From Lichenicoccus sp964247695 (GTDB lineage: Bacteria; Pseudomonadota; Alphaproteobacteria; Acetobacterales; Acetobacteraceae), in assembly GCA_964247695.1 (NCBI GenBank), contig CAXTVI010000023.1, positions 1 to 64,000 on the forward strand: 64,000 nucleotides of DNA, read 5' to 3'. The notes under the pieces are model-generated. The model did not search any database and had not been told where the DNA came from. It saw only the letters and a list, made by a program, of their open reading frames with translations. Within the stretch, counting starts at the first letter, position 1. Every line of letters starts with the position of its first letter. Position numbers and translations under genes: made by a program. Shown here in pieces: positions 35,949 to 45,138 of the stretch.

Positions 35949-36942
35949 GCCGAACGCAGGAGTCGTGACCACCGCCAGACTTGCATTGGAGATAGCGCTC
36001 TGCGGGCTGGTGATCGAAGGCATCCTTGGCTACCCGGCCCTGCTGTTCCGCCTGTGGCGCCATCCGGTGGTCTGGATCGGCACCTTGATCGGCTGGCTGG
36101 ACGGCAGGCTGAACCGGGACAGCTTGCCGGATGCAAGGCGCCGGCTCAACGGCGTCGCTGCCCTGCTGCTGGTGGCCGGCATCCCGGCGCTCGCGGCAGG
36201 GCTGGGGCAGGCGCTGGTCCTGCACTGGCTGCCGCGTCCGGCAGCCGTGCTGCTGTGCGCCGCGGTCGCCAGCACCCTGCTGGCCCAGCGTAGCCTGCAC
36301 AGCCACGTGCGGGCCGTCGCGGACGCACTCGAGGCGGATGGCCTGGCGGGCGGCCGCGCGGCGGTGTCGCACATCGTCGGGCGCGACCCGGCGAGCCTGG
36401 ACGAGCCGGCGGTGGTGCGGGCCGCGATCGAGAGCCTGGCCGAGAACTTCTCCGACGGCATCACCGCTCCCCTGCTCTGGTGCGCGCTCCTCGGCCTGCC
36501 GGGCATCGCCGCCTACAAGGCGATCAACACCGCCGACAGCATGATCGGCCATCTGAGCCCGCGTCATTGCGCCTTCGGCTGGGCCTCGGCGCGGTTGGAC
36601 GATGCGGCGAACCTGCCGGCCGCCCGGCTCGCCGCATTATGGATCGCCCTGGGCACGCCCGGACGCCTCCGGGCGTGCTGGCGTATCGTGTGGCGCGATG
36701 CCGGGCTGCATCGCTCGCCGAATGCCGGCTGGCCGGAAGCGGCGATGGCCGCCTGCCTCGGCATCCGCCTCGCCGGGCCGCGCGACTATGCCGACGGGCG
36801 CGTCGAGGATCCGTGGCTCGGCGACGGCGACCGGCCGGCCCGCCTCGCCGACCTGCGGCGCGCGCTGGTGCTGTACCGGCGCGCCTGCGTGATCCAGCTG
36901 CTCGCCACCTCCGTCTTGCTCGCGATCGTGGCGCTCGCTTGA
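35947..36942 (+). CDS. cobD: Adenosylcobinamide-phosphate synthase (CbiB/CobD)
   Basis: This membrane enzyme joins the aminopropanol arm to adenosylcobyric acid. The 331-residue product has several hydrophobic helices, RDPASLDEPAVVRAAIESLA, ENFSDGITAPLLW, and AAYKAINTADSMIGHLSPRH, the family core. The start at 35947 shares two bases with the divergent cobC start; an alternative ATG lies 12 bases upstream at 35935. It is followed by bluB, 32 bp on. Confidence 0.93.
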   Translation: MPNAGVVTTARLALEIALCGLVIEGILGYPALLFRLWRHPVVWIGTLIGWLDGRLNRDSLPDARRRLNGVAALLLVAGIPALAAGLGQALVLHWLPRPAAVLLCAAVASTLLAQRSLHSHVRAVADALEADGLAGGRAAVSHIVGRDPASLDEPAVVRAAIESLAENFSDGITAPLLWCALLGLPGIAAYKAINTADSMIGHLSPRHCAFGWASARLDDAANLPAARLAALWIALGTPGRLRACWRIVWRDAGLHRSPNAGWPEAAMAACLGIRLAGPRDYADGRVEDPWLGDGDRPARLADLRRALVLYRRACVIQLLATSVLLAIVALA

Positions 36943-36974
36943 CCGGCACCGGAAAGCCGCCTTGTCTCGCCTGC

Positions 36975-37622
36975 ATGCCCCGGCCTCCTCCACCGCCTTT
37001 CGATGCCGGGTTCCGCCGGCACCTGCACACGCTGTTCTGCTGGCGGCGCGACGTCCGGCATTTCCGCACCGATCCACTGCCCGAAACCCTGCAGTCCCGG
37101 CTACTGGCGAGCTGTGCGCTGGCGCCCTCGGTCGGGCTGAGCGAGCCCTGGCGGCTGGTTGTCGTCGACGATCCGGACCGGCGTCGGGCGATCCGGCGCA
37201 ATTTCCTCGCCAGCAACAACCTCGCGCAACAGGCCGTGCAGGAGAGCCGGGCGCAGGACTATGCCAGGCTCAAGCTCGCCGGACTCGACCAGGCCCCCTG
37301 GCACCTCGCGGTGTTCTGCGAGTCCGATCCCGTGCAGGGCGGCGGTCTCGGACGGCAGACCATGCCCGAGACGCTCGCCTTTTCCGCCGTCATGGCGATC
37401 CACACGCTCTGGCTGGCGGCGCGCGCGGAAGGTGTCGGCCTCGGCTGGGTGTCGATCCTTGATGCCGGGGCCATGAACGGCATCCTGGATCTGCCGACGG
37501 ATTGGCGCTTCATCGCCTATCTCTGCCTGGGCTACCCGGCGGCGGCGGACGACGTGCCGGAACTCGAGCGGGCGGGCTGGGAAGTGCGCGGTGCCGCGGG
37601 GACGGCAATCGTGCAGCGATAG
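36975..37622 (+). CDS. bluB: 5,6-Dimethylbenzimidazole synthase BluB
   Basis: This flavin-destructase nitroreductase-fold enzyme turns FMNH2 into the lower axial ligand of B12 using oxygen. The 215-residue product has the family core FCWRRDVRHFRTDPLP, LASCALAPSVGLSEPWRLVV, EGVGLGWVSILD and IAYLCLGYP. Its presence with cobN/cobW marks the aerobic pathway. Confidence 0.94.
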   Translation: MPRPPPPPFDAGFRRHLHTLFCWRRDVRHFRTDPLPETLQSRLLASCALAPSVGLSEPWRLVVVDDPDRRRAIRRNFLASNNLAQQAVQESRAQDYARLKLAGLDQAPWHLAVFCESDPVQGGGLGRQTMPETLAFSAVMAIHTLWLAARAEGVGLGWVSILDAGAMNGILDLPTDWRFIAYLCLGYPAAADDVPELERAGWEVRGAAGTAIVQR

Positions 37623-37634
37623 GGTATCGTTGCG

Positions 37635-37659
37635 CCGAAGTGACAGCGCGGCACTTCGG
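37635..37659 (+). promoter_or_regulatory. Inverted repeat between bluB and the sugar ABC operon
   Basis: CCGAAGTG (37635-37642) and CACTTCGG (37652-37659) are a perfect 8-bp inverted repeat with a 9-nt gap. It may be the bluB terminator (no T-run follows) or an operator for the downstream transporter genes. Confidence 0.4.
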
Positions 37660-37708
37660 GTCTAGTCAGGGATGAAGGTCGAACGACCACGCACGGGGAG
37701 GAAACAAG

Positions 37709-38692
37709 ATGCAACGACGGTCTTTTGTCGGTGGTATTGGCGCGGCCGCTCTGGCGGCGTCGCTCGCGGCAGGCAGGTCGAGGGCGGCCGGTCGAGAATA
37801 CACCGTGGCGCTGGTTCCGGGCCTGACCACGGACGCCTTCTACATCACCATGCACCGCGGCGCCGCGGCGGCCGCCCGCGCTCTGGGCGTCAAGCTGGTG
37901 TTCCAGGGCGCGCCGGCCTTCAATCCGGTGCAGCAGGTCCCGGTGCTGGATGCGGTGCTCGCCCGTCGCCCCGACGTGCTGCTGATCGCGCCCACCGACA
38001 AGACGCAGCTCATCGTGCCGCTGCGCAATGCGTTCACGTCGGGCGTGCCGGTGATCACGGTGGACACCTATATCGGCACCGGCGTGTACCAGACCGGCAG
38101 CGGCAACGCCGACTTCCCGCTCTCCTATATCGCCTCGAACAACGCGCTCGGTGGCGCGATCGCCGCCCGCGCGCTGGCACGCGCGATCGGCGACCGTGGC
38201 AAGGTGTATGTCTCCAACATCGAAGCCGGCGTCTCCACCACCGACCAGCGCGAGGCCGGCTTCAAGGAGGAGATGGCCAAGCATCCCAACATCACCGTGC
38301 TGTCGACGCAGTTCAACGACGACGACGCCAACAAGGCGGCCTCGCAGGCGCAATCGGTGCTGGCCCGGCATTCCGACCTCGTCGGCGTGTTCGGCACCAA
38401 CCTGTTCTCGGCCATGGGCGCCGGCAACGGAATCCAGCAGGGCGGCAGCGCCGGCAAGGTGAAGGTGGTCGCGTTCGATGCGCCGCAATCCATCGTCGGC
38501 AACCTCAAGAGCGGCCTGGTCGACATCGCGATCGCGCAGCATCCGGCGGAGATCGGCTGGTTCGGCGTGGCGGCGGCGTATGCGCACCTGACCGGGCAGT
38601 CGATCCCGCCGGCGATCGCCACGGGCTTCACCATCATCGACAAGGCCAACGTCGACGATCCGGCCACCAAGCAATATCTCTACTCGGAATGA
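37709..38692 (+). CDS. Sugar ABC transporter substrate-binding protein (FrcB-like)
   Basis: This is a periplasmic type-1 sugar-binding protein, 327 residues. The N-terminus has a twin-arginine-like signal (QRRSFVGGIGAAALAASLAA) ending near residue 27. The mature part has the two-lobed pattern: LVPGLTTDAFYITMHRGAAA, VLLIAPTDKTQL, GVPVITVDTYIG and VGVFGTNLFSAMGAGNGI. The GGGGAGGAAAC ribosome site is strong. The gene order binding protein, permease, single-domain ATPase matches FrcBCA fructose importers; the actual sugar is uncertain. Confidence 0.88.
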   Translation: MQRRSFVGGIGAAALAASLAAGRSRAAGREYTVALVPGLTTDAFYITMHRGAAAAARALGVKLVFQGAPAFNPVQQVPVLDAVLARRPDVLLIAPTDKTQLIVPLRNAFTSGVPVITVDTYIGTGVYQTGSGNADFPLSYIASNNALGGAIAARALARAIGDRGKVYVSNIEAGVSTTDQREAGFKEEMAKHPNITVLSTQFNDDDANKAASQAQSVLARHSDLVGVFGTNLFSAMGAGNGIQQGGSAGKVKVVAFDAPQSIVGNLKSGLVDIAIAQHPAEIGWFGVAAAYAHLTGQSIPPAIATGFTIIDKANVDDPATKQYLYSE

Positions 38693-39714
38693 GCACAACG
38701 GGTGCCGCGGCAGGCGGATCGCGGCGCAATGTCCTCGCGATCCTCGCCGCCGGCCGGGCCTGGCTGTTCCTGCTTGTGCTGCTGGTCGTCTTCGAGATCT
38801 GGTCTCGCGCGGCCTATGGCGGCAGCTTCGTGTTCAACACCTTCAACCTGCGCTCGGTGGCGGTGTTCGCGGTGGCGCCGGTGCTGCTCGGCCTCGGCCA
38901 GACCCTGGTCATCATCTCGGGCGGCATCGATCTATCGGTCGGCTTCACCATGGGGCTGGCCGCGGTTGTATCGGCGCATGTCGCCAACAGCGTGGGTGCG
39001 GCCGCCGGCGCGCCGGCGGGGCTGGCAGCGGGCATCGTGGCCGCCCTGCTTGCGGTCATGCTGCCCGGCTGGATCAACGGCCTGCTGATCGCGCGCCTGC
39101 GTGTGCCGCCGTTCATCGGCACGCTTGGCATGTACGGGGTCGCGCGGGGCGCGGCCTACCTGATCGCCGGCGGCACCACGGTTCCGGTCGAGAACGCGTG
39201 GCTGAACTGGCTCGGCAACGGCACCATCGCCGGCATCCCGGTGGTGGTGGTGGTGGCACTCGTGGTGGTGCTGGTGGTGCACTACCTGCTGTCCGAGAGC
39301 CTGTTCGGGCAATACACCTATGCGATCGGCGGCAACCGGGCGGCGACGCTGCGCGCCGGCGTCAATGTCTCGCGGGTCACCATCCTGCTCTACATGCTTT
39401 CGGCGCTGACCGCGGGCATCGACGGCATCCTCTATACCGGGCGCTTCGCCGCAGGCGCCCCGCAGGCCGGCGAGCCGCTGCTGCTCGACAGCATCGCCGC
39501 GGTGGTGATCGGCGGCGCCAGCCTGTTCGGCGGCTCCGGCACCGTCACCGGCACCATCATCGGCGCGCTGATCATCGCGGTGATCCAGTACGGGCTGGTG
39601 TTCCTCGATGTCGAGCCGTTCTGGCAGTTCATCGCGGTCGGCATGGTGATCATCATCTCGGTGCTGGTCGACCAGAGCCAGCGCCGGTTCGGCGGCGGCC
39701 GCCAGGAAGAATGA
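38689..39714 (+). CDS. Sugar ABC transporter permease (RbsC/FrcC family)
   Basis: The 341-residue inner-membrane protein has about eight to ten hydrophobic helices and the RbsC-family block QTLVIISGGIDLSVGFTMGL. Also seen are RLRVPPFIGTLGMYGVARGA, YAIGGNRAATLRAGVNVSRV and VVIGGASLFGGSGTVTGTII. The start ATG overlaps the binding-protein stop as ATGA, and its own stop overlaps the ATPase start the same way. Confidence 0.92.
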   Translation: MSTTGAAAGGSRRNVLAILAAGRAWLFLLVLLVVFEIWSRAAYGGSFVFNTFNLRSVAVFAVAPVLLGLGQTLVIISGGIDLSVGFTMGLAAVVSAHVANSVGAAAGAPAGLAAGIVAALLAVMLPGWINGLLIARLRVPPFIGTLGMYGVARGAAYLIAGGTTVPVENAWLNWLGNGTIAGIPVVVVVALVVVLVVHYLLSESLFGQYTYAIGGNRAATLRAGVNVSRVTILLYMLSALTAGIDGILYTGRFAAGAPQAGEPLLLDSIAAVVIGGASLFGGSGTVTGTIIGALIIAVIQYGLVFLDVEPFWQFIAVGMVIIISVLVDQSQRRFGGGRQEE

Positions 39715-40469
39715 GTGCCATGAGTGACATGCTTGCGGACCCGGTGCTGGAAACGAGGGGATTGTCCAAGCGCTTCGGCGGCGTGCATGCGCTGGAGCGG
39801 GTGGATTTCACGCTACGCGCCGGCGAGGTGGTGGCGCTCGCCGGCGACAACGGCGCCGGCAAGTCCACCTTCACCAAGATCATCTCCGGCGTGTTCCAGC
39901 CGAGCGAGGGCGAGATCCGCTATTGCGGGAAGATCGTGACCTTCGACGGCCCGCAGGGGGCGCGCACGCAGGGCATCGAGACGATCTACCAGGACCTGGC
40001 CCTTGCCGATAACCTCGATATCGGCGGCAACGTCTTCCTGGGCCGCGAACTCAGGACCCGCTTCCTCGGCCTGCCGCGCATCGATCGGAAACGGATGCGC
40101 GAGGAGGCGGCAAAGGCGCTCGCAGTGCTCGACGTGCACCTGCACCAGCTCGACCGTCCGGTGCGCGCGCTGTCCGGCGGGCAGCGCCAGGCGGTGGCGA
40201 TCGGGCGCGCGATCTACTGGGACGCCCGCGTGCTGATCATGGACGAGCCGACGGCAGCACTCGGGGTGCCGGAGCAGCGCCGGGTGATGGAGCTGATACG
40301 CGGCCTGCGCGACAAGGGCATCGGCGTTATCTTCATCTCGCACAATCTTGCCGACATGTTTGCCGTCAGCGACCGCATCGTCGTGCTCAGGCGCGGCATC
40401 GTTGCCGGCGAGCGGCAGGTGGGCGCCGTCGATCCGGAGGAGATCGTGCGCATGATGGTGGGACGCTAG
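39711..40469 (+). CDS. Sugar ABC transporter ATPase, single-domain (FrcA-like)
   Basis: The 252-residue ATPase has Walker A GDNGAGKSTFTK (about 44-55), Q-loop IYQDLALADNL, signature ALSGGQRQAVAIGRAI and Walker B VLIMDEPTAALG. Unlike RbsA-type proteins it has one nucleotide-binding domain, so it should work as a homodimer, as FrcA does. psiE follows 3 bp later. Confidence 0.92.
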   Translation: MSAMSDMLADPVLETRGLSKRFGGVHALERVDFTLRAGEVVALAGDNGAGKSTFTKIISGVFQPSEGEIRYCGKIVTFDGPQGARTQGIETIYQDLALADNLDIGGNVFLGRELRTRFLGLPRIDRKRMREEAAKALAVLDVHLHQLDRPVRALSGGQRQAVAIGRAIYWDARVLIMDEPTAALGVPEQRRVMELIRGLRDKGIGVIFISHNLADMFAVSDRIVVLRRGIVAGERQVGAVDPEEIVRMMVGR

Positions 40470-40472
40470 CAG

Positions 40473-40952
40473 ATGTCGCTCTATGACCGTTTCGAGCACG
40501 CCATCATGCTGGTGCTTACGGCAGCGGTGGTCGTGCTGGTGGCGCTCGCCACGGTGCATCTGGTCGCCGCCATCGCGATGACGCTGATCGACGACCGGCT
40601 CAACCCGGCCGACCCAGCCACCTTCCAGCGCGTGTTCGGGATGTTCTTCACGGTGGTCATCGGGCTCGAGTTCAAGCACTCGCTGGTCACCACGGGCGGC
40701 CTGGAAAGCGTGGTGCGGGCGCGGTCGATCATCCTGATCGGCATGCTGGCGACGGTCCGCAAGTTCATCGTGCTCGACCTCGGCACCGTCGACGCGCTGG
40801 AGCTGTTCGCGATCGCCGCCGCCGTGCTGTCGCTGGGCGTGGTCTACTGGCTGGTGCGCGACCAGGACGGCAAGATTGCCGTCATGAAGGCGGCCAGGCG
40901 CGAGCGGTCAGAGCTGGCGCCGTCGCTCGAGGAGCATGTCCGCCACCCCTGA
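40473..40952 (+). CDS. PsiE-family membrane protein
   Basis: The 159-residue protein belongs to the phosphate-starvation-inducible PsiE family. There are four hydrophobic helices (IMLVLTAAVVVLVALATVHL; FGMFFTVVIGLEF; a short pair around IILIGMLATVRKFIVLDL; LFAIAAAVLSLGVVYWLV) and a charged C-tail. The function is unknown beyond a link to phosphate stress in E. coli. It is close behind the sugar ABC genes and overlaps the dehalogenase gene 3' end by 45 bp. Confidence 0.85.
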   Translation: MSLYDRFEHAIMLVLTAAVVVLVALATVHLVAAIAMTLIDDRLNPADPATFQRVFGMFFTVVIGLEFKHSLVTTGGLESVVRARSIILIGMLATVRKFIVLDLGTVDALELFAIAAAVLSLGVVYWLVRDQDGKIAVMKAARRERSELAPSLEEHVRHP

Positions 40953-41606
40953 CAGGTCGGCCGCCACGATGTCGGGTTGCGGCACGCCTTGCACCGGCAG
41001 GACTGCGTTTCCCGGACGCGTCACCAGCGCCGCCATGCAGCCGGCAGCCTGCGCGCCGAGCGTATCCCAGGGGTGGGCAGCGACCAGGCACATCTCGCCC
41101 GGCGGCACGCCGAGCGCGTCAGCGACGTGGGCGTACGTCTCCGGCGCCGGCTTGAACCGGCGCACGCTGTCGACGCTGAACATGCGCTCGAAATAGCTGT
41201 CGAGGCCGGTGCGCTGCAGCGGACCGCCCTGCGGATCGGGTGCCGAGTTGCTCAGCGTCACCAGCCGGAACCCGGCATCGCGCAGCCTTTGCAGCGCCGG
41301 CACGACATCGGGATGCGGAAGCATGTCGCGCATGCGCGTGCGCAATTCATTGATGTCGAACTCCTCGACGGCCACGCCCCGCGTCTGGCCCATCATGCGC
41401 AGCGTGCCGACACCAAGCTGGGCGAACGGCGCGTAGAGCCCGGCCAGCGTGAGCGACTGCGAATACAGCAGCAGCTGGGCGAACCACTCGTGCATGGCGC
41501 GCGCCTCTCCGAACAGGCGCAGGAACAGCGGCTCAAGCCCCGCCATGTCCAGCAGGGTCTCGTTGACGTCGAAGACGATCACGACAGGATTGTTCTGGAG
41601 GGTCAT
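40908..41606 (-). CDS. Haloacid dehalogenase, type II (HAD family)
   Basis: The 232-residue hydrolase has the nucleophile in VIVFDVNETLLD (Asp13), LVTLSNSAPD for substrate/phosphate contact, Lys in VRRFKPAPETYAHV and Asp in LVAAHPWDTLGAQAAG. This is the pattern of L-2-haloacid dehalogenases, which release halide from 2-haloalkanoic acids. The cap region is normal. It is convergent with psiE; nothing nearby says what the natural substrate is. Confidence 0.88.
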   Translation of the reverse strand: MTLQNNPVVIVFDVNETLLDMAGLEPLFLRLFGEARAMHEWFAQLLLYSQSLTLAGLYAPFAQLGVGTLRMMGQTRGVAVEEFDINELRTRMRDMLPHPDVVPALQRLRDAGFRLVTLSNSAPDPQGGPLQRTGLDSYFERMFSVDSVRRFKPAPETYAHVADALGVPPGEMCLVAAHPWDTLGAQAAGCMAALVTRPGNAVLPVQGVPQPDIVAADLSGVADMLLERRRQL

Positions 41607-41651
41607 TGCAGGCTCCTCGAGGATAGCTCGATCGCTCTATCGCCTGCTGTA

Positions 41652-43046
41652 CTACGCCGCCTCCGGGCAGGGAATGACGAGGATCGCGCGCAGGCCGCCG
41701 CTGCGCCGGTTCTCCAGCATGATGCGGGCGCCGAAGGTCGCGGCCTGCGCGCGCGCGATGGCAAGCCCCAGCCCGGTGCCTTCGCGCCGGCCCGGGCCGC
41801 GCGCGAACGGCGCGAACACCGCCTCGAGCCGGTCCTCCGGCAGGCCGGGGCCGCGATCCTCGACCAGGATGCGTATTTCGCCCGCAGCCTGCTCCGCGCG
41901 CAGGCAGGCAGGTCCTGCATGATGCACGGCATTGTCACAGAGGTTCTGCAATGCGCGGGACAGCGCGTGCGGCTTGACCCGCGCGCGTAGGGTCGGCGAT
42001 GGCTCATAGGACAGTTCCTGGCCGGTCTCCTGCGCGTCGGCGGCGATGGAGTCCAGCATCGCGCCGAGGTCGACCACGGCCCAGCTCTCACGGGACTCGC
42101 CGCTGGCGGCAAGCTCCAGGCCGTTGCGGATCAGATGCAGCGTGATGCCCAGGTCGGCCAGCAGGCGCTCGCGCAGTGCCGGGTCCTCCACCTGCTCGAT
42201 GCGGATCCGGATCCGGGTCAGCGGCGTCTGCAGATCGTGGCTGATCGAGGCCAGCAGGTTGGTGCGCGCGGTGAAGCCGTCCCGCACGCGCTGCTGCATG
42301 AGGTTGAAGGTGCGCAGCGCCAGGCGGATCTCGCGGGGACCGGTCTCGGGCACCAGAGCGGGATCGAGCGACACGGCGAAGGCCCGCGACGCATCGCTCA
42401 GGCGGCGCAGGGGTGCGAGCGTCAGGCGCGAGATGATGACGGCCAGCAGCACGCTTTCGAGGGCGATCACCGCCAGGTAGATCGGCTCGAAGAGGGCGAG
42501 ATCGTAGTTGCGAACGGTGTCGCGATCGATCTCGAGCGCGTAGGTCTGCCCGGCCGGGTAGGTGAAGCGCACGTACCAGCAGCCGAACTGCGGGAGGTAT
42601 TCATGCAGGTGCAACGACAGCGGCTGGATGCAGCGGGCGCGTTCGTCGACACGCACGACATGCGGATCCGAGTCCGCCCCGAATTGTGCCTTGAGTTCGG
42701 CGCGCAGGCCCTCGTCCTCGCGGCGGCCGTGCGGCCAGGGGTACGGCTGCGGGGCGTAGTCGTGGAAGTGGAAGTGACGCAGGCGATCGTCGAAGGCCGG
42801 CTTGTCGTGGTCGAGATGGTCATGGATCTCGCCGATCGCTTCAGCAAACTTGCCGAGCTGCAGCGACTCCATCTCGTGCGACCAGAGAAAGGCCGCCAGC
42901 GCGAGCGTCGCCCCGGCGGTGGCGGCGATCACCGCGCACACCACGAACACGAGACGGCCGCCGAGCGACTCCAGGCGGTGGCCGAGGACGCGCCACGGTC
43001 GGGCGGTCATCGGCCTGCCCCAGCGACCAGGGACGGCATCGCTCAC
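41652..43046 (-). CDS. Membrane sensor histidine kinase with His-rich periplasmic loop
   Basis: The 464-residue protein has one membrane helix at about 33-55, a periplasmic domain to about 185, and a second helix at about 188-207. HAMP, HisKA with His270 in SISHDLQTPLTRIR, and HATPase (NAVHHAG, DRGPGLP, GTGLGLAIARA) follow. The loop 74-106 is packed with His/Asp (IHDHLDHDKPAFDD, RHFHFHDY), suggesting metal sensing. The start is GTG in a GTGA overlap with the response regulator gene upstream. A target in the divergent efflux genes is plausible. Confidence 0.92.
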   Translation of the reverse strand: MSDAVPGRWGRPMTARPWRVLGHRLESLGGRLVFVVCAVIAATAGATLALAAFLWSHEMESLQLGKFAEAIGEIHDHLDHDKPAFDDRLRHFHFHDYAPQPYPWPHGRREDEGLRAELKAQFGADSDPHVVRVDERARCIQPLSLHLHEYLPQFGCWYVRFTYPAGQTYALEIDRDTVRNYDLALFEPIYLAVIALESVLLAVIISRLTLAPLRRLSDASRAFAVSLDPALVPETGPREIRLALRTFNLMQQRVRDGFTARTNLLASISHDLQTPLTRIRIRIEQVEDPALRERLLADLGITLHLIRNGLELAASGESRESWAVVDLGAMLDSIAADAQETGQELSYEPSPTLRARVKPHALSRALQNLCDNAVHHAGPACLRAEQAAGEIRILVEDRGPGLPEDRLEAVFAPFARGPGRREGTGLGLAIARAQAATFGARIMLENRRSGGLRAILVIPCPEAA

Positions 43047-43765
43047 CGGAACGAAACCTCGGCAGCCAGCATGTAGCCTTCCCCGCGCACGGTCAGGATC
43101 ATGTCGGAGGCTCCCGGCTCGAGCGCCAGGCGCTGGCGCAGGCGGCTGATGCGGATATCGAGCGAGCGGTCGAACGATACGGTGGCGCCCCGCTCGGGCA
43201 GCAGTTCCTCGCGCGACAGCACCTGGCCGGGATGATCGATCAGGCGCCGCAGCAGGCCGTATTCGGAAGCCGGCAGCATCACCAGCCGCCCGTCAGTCGC
43301 GATCAGCCGGCGATGCAGCAGGTCGAGTTCCCAAGGGCCAAACCGGGCCAGGCGGGGCTGGTGCGGCCGCCAGTCGCCAACGGAGCCCGGCCGCCGGCTC
43401 AGCAGCTTGCGCGCCCGCACCAGCAGTTCACGCGGCTCGAACGGTTTGGCGAGGTAGTCGTCCGCGCCGAGCTCCAGCCCGAGCACGCGCTCGATCGGCC
43501 CGGTGCGCGCCGTGAGCATGAGGATCGCAAAGGTCTGCCCGGTGGCCCGGAGCTCGCGGCAGAGGGCGATCCCGTCCCCGTCCGGTAGGCCGAGATCGAG
43601 GATCAGCAGGTCGATGGGGTGGGCCGCGAGCGCCGCACGGCCAAGCGCCGCACCTGACGCGCCCTGCGCCTCGTAGCCGTCGCGCGTGAAGATCTCGATC
43701 AGGAAGTCGCGGATGGTGTCGTCGTCATCAAGGACGAGGACACGCGGAGGCGATGCGGCCGACAT
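43043..43765 (-). CDS. OmpR-family response regulator
   Basis: The 240-residue regulator has a receiver domain (VLVLDDDDTIRDFLIEIF, phospho-Asp in LLILDLGLPDGDG, Lys in DDYLAKPFEPREL) and a winged-helix DNA-binding domain (LPASEYGLLRRLIDHPG, FDRSLDIRISRLRQRL). The start chosen is the ATG before SAASPPRVL. It is first in the regulator-kinase operon. The 283 bp between it and the urcA-family gene hold the promoters of both but no unambiguous operator was seen. Confidence 0.94.
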   Translation of the reverse strand: MSAASPPRVLVLDDDDTIRDFLIEIFTRDGYEAQGASGAALGRAALAAHPIDLLILDLGLPDGDGIALCRELRATGQTFAILMLTARTGPIERVLGLELGADDYLAKPFEPRELLVRARKLLSRRPGSVGDWRPHQPRLARFGPWELDLLHRRLIATDGRLVMLPASEYGLLRRLIDHPGQVLSREELLPERGATVSFDRSLDIRISRLRQRLALEPGASDMILTVRGEGYMLAAEVSFR

Positions 43766-44048
43766 GCGGGAGAGGCCTTCAGGTGCGATGGGCGGCGGAC
43801 GCCAAGGCCGCAAGCTAACAGGCGGCGGCCGACGCGTGGGGGAAACCGGACTTGGCGAATGATTCGATTTGTAGCCATCCCTGACAGCCGATGCGAGACC
43901 GTCGAACGGCCTAGAGTCTCATGATTGCAGTTGCATGACAGGCCGCCGCGAGCCTTCCTCGGGTGCTACGTTCACCTACCAAACTTGGGTATTCTTTGAA
44001 TGCCCGTCCCTGCTTCCCTGTGCTCGAGGCAAATCAGGAAGCAGCAAA

Positions 44049-44393
44049 ATGACCAACAGAACGACGATCTTGACTGTTCTGGCGTGCGCGTTGATGGCGG
44101 GCCACAGCCTGCCGGCGCGAGCCCAGAGCGTGGCCAACGACGGGCGCTTGGACACGGCGCAGGAGACGGTGCATCTGGGCGATCTCGACCTGGCATCGCA
44201 TTCCGGTCAGGCAGCAGCTCGGCTGCGGCTGCTGGAAGCGGTGCATGCGGCCTGCGACAGCATCTACGCGGATGCAGGCAACCAGGCGCCGATGGACGGG
44301 TGCCGCAGCAAGGCCCTGGCCGACACACAGCCGCAACTGGCGCGGCTGATCCAGCAAGCCCGTGGCAACCGGATCGAGCTGGCGAGGCAATAG
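44049..44393 (+). CDS. UrcA-family secreted protein
   Basis: The 114-residue product has a signal peptide (TTILTVLACALMAGHSLPAR then AQS). A short domain follows with VHLGDLDLASHSGQAAARLR, AVHAACDSIY and DGCRSKALAD. Two cysteines probably form a disulfide. This is the pattern of UrcA-family proteins of alphaproteobacteria (function unknown). The ribosome site GGAAG is well placed. The efflux adaptor remnant follows 84 bp later. Confidence 0.75.
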   Translation: MTNRTTILTVLACALMAGHSLPARAQSVANDGRLDTAQETVHLGDLDLASHSGQAAARLRLLEAVHAACDSIYADAGNQAPMDGCRSKALADTQPQLARLIQQARGNRIELARQ

Positions 44394-44477
44394 CGGTCGC
44401 ATTTGTTGCCGCTGCAGACGCAGGCCATCCAGGCGCGTGACCCTCTCGGGGCCGCCATGTTCGATGGACCAACACAG

Positions 44478-45138
44478 ATGACGTGGACGCGACGCACACC
44501 CGCCTTCCTGTTGCTGCCAATCCTGCTGGCTTGTGGCCTCGCCACGTTGTGGCATCGCCAGCAGCCGCCCCCAGGTCCGGCGGCGGCGGCCGACGCGACT
44601 CAGGTGGTCTCGGCCATGACGGTGCATCCCGAGCCGTGGCAGAGCCTGGACAAGGCCTATGGCCAGGTGCGTGCGGTCGAGGGTGCGGACCTGGCGGCGC
44701 AGGTCTCCGGGATTGTCAGCGAGATCGACTTCCGGTCCGGCGAAATGGTGCATGCCGGAACGGTCCTGCTGCGGCTTCGGCTCTATGACGATCCGGCGAA
44801 GCTGCAGCAGCTGCAGTCGCAGGTGGAACTCTATGACGCCGATCTCGCCCGCGACCAGAAGCAGTTCGAGGCGCAGGCGATCAGCCGGGCCACTCTCGAT
44901 CTGGACACGGCCAACCTGCACAACGCGCAGGCCCAGGTCGCAGCCAAGATGCAGCTGATGGACGAGAAGGTGATACGCGCGCCGTTCGACGGCAGGCTCG
45001 GCATCCGCGAGGTCGATCTCGGCCAGTTCCTTCCGGCAGGCAATGCGGCGGTCAATCTCGAATCGCTCGATCCGATCGATGTCGATTTCAACGTGTCGCA
45101 GCAGCAGGTGGCAAGGGTCGCGCCTGGCCAGCCGGTAG
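44478..45138 (+). pseudogene. RND efflux adaptor (membrane fusion protein), truncated
   Basis: The product starts MTWTRRTPAFLLLPILLACG (signal/anchor) and continues with the adaptor barrel and hairpin: ASGIV-like lipoyl segment AAQVSGIVSEIDFRSGEMVH, coiled-coil hairpin (LYDADLARDQKQFEAQAISR), KVIRAPFDGRLGIREVDLGQ and DPIDVDFNVSQQQVARVAPG. At about 45138 the sequence jumps into the pump gene, so the beta-barrel end and the membrane-proximal domain are gone. The adaptor frame stays open by chance for another 2.7 kb out of frame with the pump. Confidence 0.85.
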
